Source of the DNA: Megascapheus bottae
Taxonomy: Eukaryota; Chordata; Mammalia; Rodentia; Geomyidae
Length of the DNA stretch: 64,000 nt
NCBI GenBank assembly: GCA_024803745.1
Contig: JANJXV010000025.1
Span: forward strand, 22,889,110-22,953,109
Direction of reading: 5' to 3'
Part shown: one piece after another, positions 54,326 through 64,000 of the stretch
How the letters are laid out: each line of letters starts with the position of its first letter
Position numbering within the stretch: position 1 is the stretch's first letter
Notes under the pieces: model-generated
What the model was told of the DNA's origin: nothing
Seen by the model: only the letters and a program-made list of their open reading frames with translations
Databases searched by the model: none
Made by a program: the position numbers and the translations under genes

Positions 54326-57300
54326 CTGTGGAATGCATGGGGAGTTACCTGCCTGGCCAGCGCCCGGGGCGTGTGTCACCCTGGGAGGTGTGTCACCCGG
54401 TGCCATACCCACCTGGCTGGTGTTGTGAAGAAGGTGTGTCTCGTGGGGGTACAGCGCCTCCGACTGCTGGGGGGAATACAGCCGGATGTACTTCTTCCCC
54501 ATCACCTGCAGGGGCGCGTCGTCAGGGGCCTGGTGCCGTTTTACCCCGCCACATCTTCACCCCCCCATGGACAAAGGGAGACAGGCCCGGCGGGGGAGCC
54601 AGCGGCCTGGGATCACAGTCTGGGGTTGAAGGCCCTTGGTGTTGGGAGGTGGACTGTGTGGCAGGCCTCTGGCCGGGCAGGTGGAGAGCAGTGCTCCAGT
54701 GGCACCCCCACCTGTGTGAGGAAGTTCTGCTGGGGGTCCTGGTGCAGGGGCGACACGGTTCCCCGGGGGCCAAACCAGGCATTGATGGTGATCTCCTCCT
54801 CGTCTCCGTCGCCCAGGCAGCAGTAATCTGGAATGCCGATGTCCTGCTTCAGCTCGGGGACCTGCGGGCGTCAGAGCAACGGGGAGGGCCCTAGCCTACA
54901 TTCCTGTATCAGGCTTTGCTTTTGTGTGTGTGTGTGGACACTGGGGACTTGAACTCGGGGCCTGGGTGCTGTCTCTTAAGCTTTTGTGCTTCAGGCCAGT
55001 GCTCCACAGGACCTAGGCTCAGGGACAATCACCGACAGGTTCTTGGGTCTCAGAGTGGAGGGAACTTGAGTTTCCTGTGGGCAGAGAGCCCAGGAAACCC
55101 TGGGACACAGATTCACGAAGCCTGAGGTTTCACAGCTGGCCTGTTCCACAATAGTTCTCCTTGAGAACCTACACACTGGCTGAGTGACATGGCGTGATCC
55201 TGCTGTTGCCGGGCTGAGGCCAGAGGCTGTGTGGAGAGGGGTTGGAGGGAGGGCAGAGGTGAAGGAATCTGAGCCACTCACCTGCTCGAAGAGCTGGTGC
55301 TGAGCCAGGTAGCCGATGTTCTCCGTCTGACCCGGAGAGAAAAGCGGGTGTCAGGAAGCCGGCTGGTGGTCAAGGCCCCCCACTAGCTGTCATCTGGTGG
55401 GTCTGTGTCCTAGTCCCAGCCCCTCCGTCACCATGTTGCGCTCCATGCTTTGCTACTGAGCTGCTGTGCCTGGTCTGGGGCTGGAAGGCCAGGGGCTCAG
55501 GACTGGGCCCTGAGCCATAGCGCCAGCTTTCTGGTGATCAACGGAAGAACAATCTCCTGGACTTTCCTGCTGGCTTCACACTGACCCTCAGATCTCAGCC
55601 TCCAGAGTAGCTGGGATGACAGGCGTGAGCCACTGTCACCTGAAAAACCTACCTTTCTAACAATCCTTTCAAGTTCAGTGGCATAAAGAACTTTCAGCCA
55701 GAGCACTGTCCTGCCAGTTTCCCATATTCCAAACTTGAAGCTGCCACCCCGGCCCCCAGCAGCACTCACTGCATTAGCCTTTACCAGCCCCCCTCCAACC
55801 CCCCATCTCTGGGCTGATGGTGTCTTATTTTCTTCAATGAAAAACAAAAACAAAAACACGGGGTAAGGCAAAGGCTTATGCCTGAGCCAACCGCCAGCCC
55901 ACCCCCAGACCCGCAACCCCACACACAGAAGTGGGGGGGTTCAGGCGGCATTGTCCACACCAAGAAGTGCGACTCTTTAAAGCGAGGGGCGAGGAGAACA
56001 TTCTAGAATTAGGTCATGATGATGACTGTACGATCTTACGAGCATACTAAAGCCCACTGAATTGTACCCAGTCAAGAGAGAGGGAAAGGTGCTGAACCAA
56101 GTCCTTCCTGGCTCTGACCACCCGCTGCCCGAGGGGCTTGGCATACCTCACTCTCCACGTACGTGGTGATGAAGTCGTCCACTGTCATGAGGGTCTGTGA
56201 CCAGTCCTCGTCTGTGTACCGCGAGCCCAGCTCCACTGGCACAGTGCGGCCGCCAGCCACCTCCCGGATGTACTGCAGGCTGTCCAATACCCGGCATGGG
56301 CACAGCTGTCACAGCCCGGGCACCGATAGGGCAGGGGCTGAGCCCAGCACTGTCCCCTGGTGGCAAGCCTCTAATTCTTTTGTTGTTGGCTGGGACTGTG
56401 GACAGGGAGGGCAGGGTCCCCCAAATCTAAGCACAGCATCTTTACTGAGAGACCCTGGGCTAGTTCCAACGCAGCCTCAGGCCCTGAGAAGGCCGAATGA
56501 GGAATTGCTTTTTGTTGGGGGTGGGGAGAGGGAGGAGAGGAAAGGGATTGGTCACAGGGCTTGAACTCTGGGCCTGGGCACCGTCCCTGTTTTTTTTTTT
56601 TTTGCACGAGGATAACACTCTACCATTTTGAGCCACAGCGCCACTTGTGGTTTTCTAGAAGTTCATTGGAGTCTCACAGACTTTCCTGCCCGCGCTGGCT
56701 TGGAGCTGAGATTCTCCTGAGTGGCCAGGATGTCAGGTGTGAACCACTGGGCACCCAGCTATGCTGATGAATTCCTAAGACTCCTAAGGCAAAAATGCCT
56801 GACAGATGGCCGGATCCTGAGGGCATCCTGTTTTTTTGTTTGTGTAAGGTGCTTACTTGTTAAGTTGGCCCTCTACCACTTAAGCCATGCCTCCAGTCCT
56901 CTTTTTGTGTTCGACAGGGTCTCACTGCGGTACCTTGTGGGTGATGGGGATGCCTAGGAGGGGGGAGGCCAGCCCGGCTCTGTGGGACCCACCTCCACTT
57001 CTTCATGCAGGGCCAGTGGTCGGCCACTCCCTCCAGGACCACCGGTCTCCTGGGCAGCAGAAAGTGAGTGCGGAAGTGCTGCAGGGTCGGGCGGTGGAGG
57101 CGGGGCACGGCCGTCTCCGAGGGCACCGCGGGAACTGGACTGCCCCTGGCTTTCTGTGGACAGTGGAACAGAGCAGAACGGCACTGCCCAGGAAGGACAA
57201 AGCCGGAGGCCATGGAGGGGCGGGGACAGGGCACTGTCCTCGCTCCTTCTGCAGAGCTGGGGATTGAACTCAGGAGCTAGACGAGTAGCTCTAACGCTGG

Positions 57301-58080
57301 TTGCCGTGGGGCCTTCCCCTCCCACCCTCGGCTGACCTCAGACCTGAGGGCCTCCAGCCCCAGCCTCTCCAGGGCCGGGATTACAGGCAGATGCTGCCCT
57401 GCCTGGCAAGAGATAATATTTCCTTTGGTTTCTGCTACTGCCACCAATTGGGTCTCAGTTGAGATGAGGCCTCGCTCTCTGTTCGGCTGATTTCAGCCTC
57501 AGACCCTGATCCTCCTATTTGCCCGCTGGAGAGCTGGCCACGTGGCCTCCCTCGGGACTGCGTCCCCTTGCTGTACCTTTGTGCGGAGCTGTTCCTGGCG
57601 GAGGCTGTGAGCGGGCCGTTTTCTGGACGGCAGGTGAGCCTGGAGGACGGCCACCACTTTGATTAGAATGTCCCCAAGGACGGCGGCACCCATCAGCAGG
57701 CCCATGTCACACACGCGCAGGGCCTCGGCCACGGCGGTTGCCTCCCGGGGCTCCTGGCACAGGCACAGGGCCTTGAAGAGGCAGCTGAGGGAGTAGAGCT
57801 GCCGCCAGGCCTTCTCCACATCCTGCCAGGGTCCAGTGTTGAGCTTTTCCCAGGTGTAGTCCAGGACGGCCTCGCAGGCCTGCAGGCACTCGTCCCGCCG
57901 GCCCTCGTAGAACAGCCCCACCGCTTGCCGCAGAAGCGCTGCCACGCTCCCGTCCACCTGCGTGCCCAGCTCCAAGCTCAGCTCTTCCTTAGTGTGGGGC
58001 AGCAGGGCCCTGAGGGCTCCCCAGAGAGCATCGGTGCAGGCCGGGGGGTCTGCAGGACCCTCACCGTCCTTCTCTGCCAT
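54161..58080 (-). CDS. KDM8: KDM8 (JMJD5), JmjC-domain oxygenase, complete coding gene (7 coding exons)
   Basis: KDM8 is a nuclear Fe(II)/2-oxoglutarate oxygenase; arginyl hydroxylase and histone-processing activities are described for the family. Coding exons on the minus strand: 58080-57577, 57153-56993, 56279-56147, 55326-55282, 54861-54712, 54505-54413, 54325-54161. They total 1251 bases, 416 residues, exactly the human length. The helical N-terminal part includes [28 protein letters not shown] and [14 protein letters not shown]. The JmjC part has the iron ligands H321, D323 ([10 protein letters not shown]) and H400 (HWHYVRALD), and ends SFSVSFWWS. All phases fit and splice sites are consensus. 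The gene is convergent with NSMCE1. Confidence 0.97.
54413..54505 (-). CDS. KDM8: KDM8 coding exon 6
   Basis: 31 codons, [20 protein letters not shown] and [11 protein letters not shown]. Acceptor cctgcag, donor CAG|gtgggt. Confidence 0.95.
54712..54861 (-). CDS. KDM8: KDM8 coding exon 5 (HxD iron site)
   Basis: [14 protein letters not shown] onwards, with [20 protein letters not shown]. His and Asp of the HxD motif are intact. Donor CAG|gtgggg. Confidence 0.95.
54910..55645 (-). mobile_element. SINE pieces in KDM8 introns
   Basis: A fragment at about 54910-55005, starting in a GT run, and a B1-ID fragment at 55500-55645 ('tagctgggatgacaggcgtg'). Exon 4 lies between them, intact. Confidence 0.65.
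55282..55326 (-). CDS. KDM8: KDM8 coding exon 4 (45 bases)
   Basis: Fifteen codons, [15 protein letters not shown]; human [13 protein letters not shown]. Acceptor gggtcag, donor CAG|gtgagt. Confidence 0.93.
56147..56279 (-). CDS. KDM8: KDM8 coding exon 3
   Basis: [20 protein letters not shown] and [17 protein letters not shown], close to human. Acceptor attggacag, donor GAG|gtatgc. Confidence 0.95.
56545..56935 (-). mobile_element. SINEs in KDM8 intron
   Basis: A B1-ID copy at 56550-56762 with an internal T run, and a shorter diverged piece at about 56845-56935 close to coding exon 2. Confidence 0.65.
56993..57153 (-). CDS. KDM8: KDM8 coding exon 2
   Basis: [21 protein letters not shown] then [18 protein letters not shown]. 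Acceptor gtccacag, donor AG|gtgggt. Confidence 0.95.
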
Positions 58081-58092
58081 GTGGTCACGCCG
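57577..58092 (-). CDS. KDM8: KDM8 first coding exon
   Basis: Acceptor cttgggcag, 12 bases of 5' UTR, start codon 58080-58078, then 168 codons to CAGCTCCGCACAAAG|gtacag. The start matches human in position relative to ALRALLPH. Confidence 0.94.
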
Positions 58093-58779
58093 CTGCCCAA
58101 GGGGGAGACAGGAGTCAGCACGCTGTCCTCTGCCTGGTCAACTCCTACTCATCTGCCCAGGCCCATCAGAAAAGATGTCCCCGCTGTGGACACTGCCAGG
58201 TCATTCCCAACAGGGTTCTGTGTTCCCACAGACCAAATATGCACCCACATATCTATCTCTTCTCCAGGGTGAGACTTGGAGCTCCTCCAGGTAAGGCCTC
58301 TGTTTCCCTAGTGGCTGAAGCAGTGGCCCCCACTCCTGTCTCAGCTTCTCAGGACATGTCACCCCCAAAGGCCCTGGGTTAAAGAAGACTCGATCAAGGG
58401 CCTGTGGCAATTACAGGAGGTGGGAGTGAGGCCAGGGGGTCATGACCTTCTGCCAAGCCCCAGAAGTGGATATTGGGACCTTCTGCCAAGCCTGCAATCT
58501 TGGCAAATCATGAGTTCCTCCCCCTCCACCCCCCCAAAAAAAACACTTCTTCTTTGCAACTGGATCCGCCTCAGGTATCTGTTACAGTAATGGAAAACCA
58601 CTAGCACAGAAGGGGCCTGGAAAGGCAGGATCATCTCAGCTGGAAGGCCTTCCTGGCTGGTGCTGCCGGGTGCAGCAGGGAGGCCAGGCCGGCGCTAATC
58701 CTCACTGCCACCCCTGACAGGCTCTGCTGGGCTCTGTCCCCAGGGCCTCCAGGGCTGGAAGTTTCCTCAGTGTAGGGCA

Positions 58780-59480
58780 GCCATGTCACTGTCACTTGCT
58801 GAGATCTCCTGCACGCACGCCCCCTCCCCAGCGAGCCCGGGCTCCCGGACTCGTGGATCCTGTCTCGGGGCCAATGCAGCACGTGTGTCCCGTGGCTCTA
58901 CCTCCAGGGAGCGTGGCACCCGGGCCGAAAAGCTAGCACACGGCTCGCGCAGGCGCGCTGGAGGCCCACGGAGCCGGCGCCGAGCACTGCGCACGCGCAC
59001 GACGGCTCAGCGGCCCCGCCCCCCCCGCAGGACTGGCTTCACGCACGCGCAGGATGCACTGCCTAACGCAGGGGCGCTGAGCCGGAGCGCCGCGAGCTAC
59101 AGCGCATGCTCGGATCTCCACTCAACGCCACCACCCCGCGCACGCGCGAGACCGAGGCTTACGGCGCCCATGCGCCCATGTCCCTTCATCGCGCTACCGT
59201 TTTGTAAGGAGTCCGAGCTCCACGCACGCTCCCGAGTTTCTCAAACCTTCTCTTCCGTGTGGACGGTGTGGATTCACCCCGGAGCTGGCGCAGGCTGGTT
59301 CGGCTGGGTCTGAACACTCCGAGTTTCTCCCCTGCGGAGGTCAATGCGGAAGGAGAATGGATCACTCGCAGATCGTCTGGTCATGTCGGATTTGCCTAGG
59401 AGAGCGCCGATCGCTCGATCGATGCCGTGGCCCCGCCCTCCTTTAATAGGCAGGAGGACGGGCCAATCAGGGCTGGGCTG
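58780..59480 (-). promoter_or_regulatory. KDM8: KDM8 promoter region, CpG-rich
   Basis: CpG-rich DNA upstream of the KDM8 start exon, with repeated GCGCACGCGC / GCGCATGC elements of NRF1 type (near 58990, 59045, 59102 and 59138) and an inverted CCAAT box (59463-59467). On the minus strand ATGGGCGCC|gtaagc at 59163/59162 is a plausible donor for a first exon. Exon 1 limits are inference. Confidence 0.55.
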
Positions 59481-59592
59481 TTGCTCCTGGTTTCAGTCTG
59501 CACATGAAAGCAATCTTAGGTACACCTTTTTCTCCAGTCTCTGCAACTGCAATGGAGGAGGGTGAAATAAATGCAGAAAACCACGTACCGAG

Positions 59593-59595
<3 letters not shown>

Positions 59596-59643
<48 letters not shown>

Positions 59644-59800
59644 GGTCCTGGGGTTTGAACTCAGGGCTGAGCTTTTCTTTAATTTTGATTTTTGCTCAAG
59701 GCTAGCCCTGGACCACAGCCATAGCTCTGCTTCTGGCTTGTTATGGAGTTTAAGTGGAGATTAGTCTCATGGACTTTCCTGCCCAGGCTGGCTTCTGTTT
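59596..59800. mobile_element. GT run and minus-strand SINE
   Basis: About 23 GT units followed by a SINE fragment with 'ggtcctggggtttgaactca'. Confidence 0.75.
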
Positions 59801-59814
59801 GCTTGTTCTTGTTT

Positions 59815-60075
59815 TTTCTTCAGGGTTTTTATAGTTTTCACTGATGTCAATCTTTCCTTGGTTAAGTGTACAGCTGAGTCTGTTATTGTTTTTCCAAAGC
59901 TATTGTGAATGGAATTGTTTTTTTCCAATTTCTTCTTCAGCCTGCTCACTGTCAGTTTATAGAAAAGCATTGATTTGCAGGGGGAGGGAGTCGATTGTCC
60001 ATCCCGCTGTGTTGCCAGGTGTGTTTATCAGAGTTCTTTTGGTGGAATCTTTCGGGTGAAAATACCCTGTGATTT
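59815..60075 (-). mobile_element. Antisense L1 ORF2 fragment
   Basis: 'gctattgtgaatggaattgt' and 'ttcttttggtggaatctttc' match well-known antisense L1 ORF2 text. Diverged, no open frame. Confidence 0.7.
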
Positions 60076-60450
60076 TCTATTTCATTTGAGATCCCGTCGT
60101 TTGCCTGTTGTTTCCCCAGACCCCAGTCAATGGCATCAGCCTGGTTAGAAGTGCTTTCCACACCTCCCTGTTTATGAGATGCCCTTTACCTGCAGCAGCA
60201 AATGAGATGCTTCCAGGAGAGAGGTCACCCCAACATTGCAACCCCCCAGAGGAGGGAGAGCCAGGTCTTTCCAACCCAGTGTACCAGACCCTCACCAAAA
60301 CTGATCATGGGCTTTCCCTCTCCTTCCTCCCTTCCCAGGGCAACAATCGGATCTTGGCATGTACTTGATTGTCACTTCCAATTACACGTAATGAATGCAG
60401 ATGCGGCTGTCCATATGTTTTATTTTCAGATAATGGATTTAACCTTTATG

Positions 60451-60453
<3 letters not shown>

Positions 60454-60494
<41 letters not shown>
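60454..60494. repeat. (GT)n microsatellite
   Basis: About 20 uninterrupted GT units in unique sequence. Confidence 0.97.
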
Positions 60495-60496
<2 letters not shown>

Positions 60497-61009
60497 TCTT
60501 TCACTTGATTTACAGTGAGCTGCCATTTTGAGGTTGAAAGCTATCTGGATCATTGATGTTTATCCATAGGGGCTTTTTGCTGAGACAGGAAGGAGAGGTA
60601 ATACTTATTTCCTAGCTCCAACTCTTATCTCTTGCATTTATTCAAAGCCCCATTCTTCCTGTCCTCCACTTCCCGTCTTCCCTCTTGGGAGCAGGGAGGG
60701 AGGGGTGAGGGGGATCTTCCCAGGCCTTCCTCATGTGTAAAGAGGAAGGACCACGCTATTGAGGAGCTTTGTGAGGTGTGGTGACACCAAGTGCCTCAAG
60801 TGACTTGAGGTACACAGCAAGTGGAGGCTGGGGTCGGCAAACAGCCTTCCAGCAGGCCAACTCATGGTTTGGAACCTTAGTTTTTCCATCTGAAGAATGG
60901 ACTCCACCCCGCTCTCTTCTTCAGGCTGCTGCACTATCTGAAGGAGACGATTGGATGCGGCTTTTATTGTGAGTGTGGAGACTAGAGAATGCTTGAGAGA
61001 ATAACATAG

Positions 61010-61937
61010 AAACATGAGTGAAAGAAATGAATACAGAATGAAGAAGGGGATGGATGCGTGGCTCAGTGGGTAGAGTACCAGTCGATGAGTGCAAGTGTCC
61101 GATACTGAGTCTGAGTTCAGATCTCAGACTTAAGAAACAAACAAGAAAAAAAAAACTCCATAAAAGAATGGAAAAGAATAATGAGGAGCCAGGAGTTTGG
61201 CCTAGTGGTTGAGTGCTTGCCTTGTATGCACGAAGACCCGGGTTCGATTCCTTGGTACCACATACATAGAAAAAAGCCAGAAGTGGTGCTGAGGCTCAAG
61301 TGGTAGAGCTCTAGCCTTGAGAAAGTCCAAGGACAGTGCTCAGGCCCTGAGCTCAAGCCCAGGACTGGCAAAAAAAAATAATGAATGGATGAAGGGAAAA
61401 AATGAATCAGGAAGTAAGAAATGAATGCACACGAGTGAAGAATGAGTAAGAATAACAGAGAATGAATGGAGTGAACGGATGAAGAAGAAATAAAGAATGA
61501 ATGCAGAATAAGGGGATTAAGACAAATGAAGGAAAATGAATAAGAATTATTAGCCCAGTACTGATGGCTCAGGCCTGTAATCCTAGCTGCTCAGGAGGCT
61601 GAGATCTGAAGATCGGGGTTCAAAGCCAGTCCAGGCATTAAAATCAATGAGACTCCTTTTTTTTTTTGTCAGTCATAGGGTTTGAACTCTGGGGCTGGGC
61701 GCTGTCCCTGAGCTCTTCAGCTAAAGGCTGCTGCCCTACCCCTGAGCCTGGGCATTGTCCTGGGCTGTTCTTCTGCACAAGTCCTACCCTTTGAGCCACA
61801 GCGCCATTTCCCGTTTTCTAGTGTTTAATTGGAGATAAGAGTCTCACGGACTTTAGTGCCCAGGCTGGCTTTGAACCTCAATCCTCAGATCTCAGCCTCC
61901 TGAGTAGCTAGGATGACAGGGGTGAGCCCTATGACTG

Positions 61938-62017
<80 letters not shown>

Positions 62018-62160
62018 ATGAACAAATGAATCATGAATTGAATGAAGAACAAAGAAGAATGAATGGATAAGAGTGACTAGATGAAATAAGGAAGAATGGC
62101 AAAGTGCATGAATGAGCACTACATGAATAAATGTGAACGAAGAATGAACGAAAGAATCAA
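61010..62160. repeat. Degenerate (AATG)n region broken up by SINEs
   Basis: Degenerate 'gaatgaatgga', 'gaatgaagaa' text lies at 61010-61050, 61375-61550 and 62015-62160. It is interrupted by an ID-like piece (61045-61135), an ID/ID-like dimer (61188-61378, plus), a B1 head (61552-61650, plus) and a nested minus-strand B1-ID (61651-61925) that ends in a (GA)n run. Confidence 0.75.
61939..62014. repeat. (GA)n microsatellite
   Basis: About 38 uninterrupted GA units next to the SINE head. It is a pure purine strand able to form H-DNA. Confidence 0.98.
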
Positions 62161-63311
62161 CTACATAGCTCGTTGTGTGAGTTAGAATCCACAGAGTCCC
62201 AAAGGACTCCGGATTTTAGTGACTCCTAGGTAGTGGTTTTTCCTTGGTCCCTTTGAAGCACACAGAGGGCTAGAAAGCCAGGGTCCTCGGTCCAACTCTG
62301 TGTCTGGGACAGCACAGAGCTCCTCATCCTGAATGGAAGCTTCTAGAACCCGCAGATAACACTGCCTCCGCTGCTCCTGAAACAAAGAAGGAACAGAGGG
62401 GGTCTGACATCAGAAGACAGATAGGGCAGATACAGGAGGATGAAGGGGGGGACCCCAGGATGGCAGCTACAAGGTAGAAGCCTCGCCGCTTATCTGCTCT
62501 CTGCCATGAGACCTCCCAGCTGTCTTTTGCCTGATTCCATTACAGACACCACAAAGATGCATGCGTGGCACTTGAGTCCTGAGTGGGGCTTTTTTTTTTT
62601 CTTGAATGAATCCATGTGTTAAAGGACAGCATCTGTTTGCCGTGCACATGTGTGTCTAATGCTTCCCTTGTGACAGGCGTGGAGGAGCCGAGCGAGCGGG
62701 AGACAGCTGTTCTAGAGAGGGAGGCCAGGGTGCGATCTGCCAGGGTCACACAGGGTAAAAGTCCAGGTCCTTACTGAGGGGTGCTAGGTACTATGGCTGT
62801 GCTTCTAGGGGTGTCAGACACCCCGTCTCTATGGAGGATTGGAAGTGTGGAGGAGCAAAGGCGGAGTGTGAGGTCCCGAGTTCAAGTCTCAATACTGACA
62901 CAAAACCAAACAACCAAACAGCCACAAACCCTACACCATATCCAGGTTCCCGTGAGAGACCTAGGCCTCAGTGGGGAAGACAGTGTTAACCGAGCCCCTG
63001 CCTCCCTCCCCACTGAGCCGATCGATGCTGACCAGTTTGACGCAAAGGATTCATTCCTGGAGCTATGCATAATTCAAGACAAAATATTCCAGAGGGATAA
63101 ATGTAGAGCAAGGATCTGTATTGTTTCAAATCCGAGCATACAGCAAGGCTTTTTAAAAATACTTTGACATCGTCCGATTCACGTAATGCAAATTCATATT
63201 AAAAAGAAGGTATGTTTTTTGGGGGTTCCAGACAAGACTGAAAAAAAAATCCAGGGTTCTGGTTGTGGTTCTCCAAATTTGAAATGGGAACCAGAGGTAG
63301 TGAGGGTTGAT

Positions 63312-63316
<5 letters not shown>

Positions 63317-63369
<53 letters not shown>

Positions 63370-63450
63370 TACTGGAGCTCGATCCTCAAGCTCCATCTCC
63401 AGCTTCCTGAGTTGCTAGGATGACAGATATGAGCCATCAGCGCCTGGTTT
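63317..63450. repeat. (TG)n microsatellite with SINE fragment
   Basis: About 24 TG units, then a minus-strand SINE fragment to about 63450 ('gttgctaggatgacagatat'). Confidence 0.9.
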
Positions 63451-63769
63451 CAGGAGTAGAGGGTTGTGGCCCACACGAGAGGCCTTAGGGCCTCTGCCAC
63501 ACCACCTCCCTTCCCAAGGGAGACATGGGGCAGTCTTATGGGGGAGCCATCAGCCGGGTCACCTCCTGTGTCATTGTGGTTTGTGGGACGGGGTCTTTTC
63601 CCGAGCCTGTTTGCTGTCTGTCCAGCAGTCCTTGTCCTGAGACAGGATCTGAGACATGAAGATACATCTCCTGGGGCAGCAAGCCCAGGCCTTTGCCTCC
63701 ACCAGGGTGATTATGTGGTAAACTGGGTTATTATCTCCATTAGCTGACATAATCATGAAATGAGTTTCT

Positions 63770-63970
63770 GCTTTTTTTTTTTCTGGTTGTCTTCCCCCCA
63801 CCCCTCACCTCCAGTCCTGAGGCTTGAATTCAGGTCTTGGACACTGTCCTTGGGCTTTCTCAAGACTAGTACTCTACCACTTGAGCCATAGCACCATTCT
63901 GGCTTTTCCTGTGTATGTGGTACCAGGGAATCAAACAAATCCAGGGCGTTGTGATGCTAGGCAAGCCAAA
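63770..63970 (-). mobile_element. ID/ID-like dimer SINE
   Basis: Minus-strand copy with 'cttgagccatagcaccattc' and 'gtgatgctaggcaagccaaa', close to the window end. Confidence 0.75.
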
Positions 63971-64000
63971 CTTTAATGCTTTTAAAAGCATTTTTAAATG

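Larger units (their letters stand above)
59481..64000. other. Upstream flank of KDM8
   Basis: No gene recognised. GT runs at 59596-59641, 60454-60494 and 63317-63365, an antisense L1 piece at 59815-60075, SINEs and an AATG-rich stretch at 61.0-62.16 kb. Unique sequence at 60.1-61.0, 62.16-63.2 and 63.45-63.77 kb. A minus-strand open frame preceded by a good acceptor near 62,380 is discussed as a finding. Confidence 0.6.

Overview
This is a mammalian nuclear locus. It has spliced genes with GT-AG introns, CpG islands, many microsatellites and a dense load of tRNA-type and 7SL-type SINEs. The gene order is IL21R (-), IL4R (-), NSMCE1 (+), KDM8 (-), which matches human 16p12.1 read in reverse. 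The SINEs are B1 heads fused to ID-like tails, plus ID/ID-like dimers ending in a sequence like 'gttcaagccccaggactggcaa'. This points to a rodent outside the mouse/rat clade. A geomyoid such as a kangaroo rat or pocket mouse is my best guess from memory of SINE families; it is not proven.

Layout. Bases 1-12,000 are IL21R: only the exon with the start codon (1146-1207, minus) is inside the window, and the rest is intron with large simple-repeat arrays. A CpG island at about 12.08-12.89 kb carries a strong CTCF-like motif and is the best candidate for the IL21R promoter. IL4R coding exons run on the minus strand from 20,961 down to 14,164 and give a complete 705-residue reading frame. Its probable promoter is a CpG island at 25.5-26.35 kb, with six tandem 19-bp GC-box units. 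From 26.4 to 40.4 kb no gene is visible: SINEs, old L1 pieces, one solo LTR and an NRF1-like/YY1-like cluster. NSMCE1 runs on the plus strand from a CpG island near 41 kb to its poly(A) signal at 52,884 (7 coding exons, 274 aa). KDM8 runs on the minus strand from about 59.2 kb to its stop at 54,161 (7 coding exons, 416 aa) and converges with NSMCE1. The last 4.5 kb is repeats and unannotated sequence.

Function. IL21R and IL4R are class I cytokine receptors that pair with the common gamma chain. NSMCE1 is the RING-type subunit of the SMC5/6 complex. KDM8 is a nuclear JmjC oxygenase. All coding exons found join in frame with consensus splice sites and no disabling lesions.

Most notable: (1) a 12-copy tandem repeat in NSMCE1 whose unit is the 3' end of a coding exon plus its 5' splice site, so twelve near-identical splice donors lie in a row inside the region encoding the zinc-binding domain; (2) erosion of two of three STAT6-docking motifs and loss of the C-terminal ITIM tyrosine in IL4R; (3) a GC-box minisatellite in the IL4R promoter; (4) a solo LTR with a 4-bp target duplication inside a SINE; (5) convergently oriented CTCF-like motifs bracketing IL4R and the NSMCE1 promoter.
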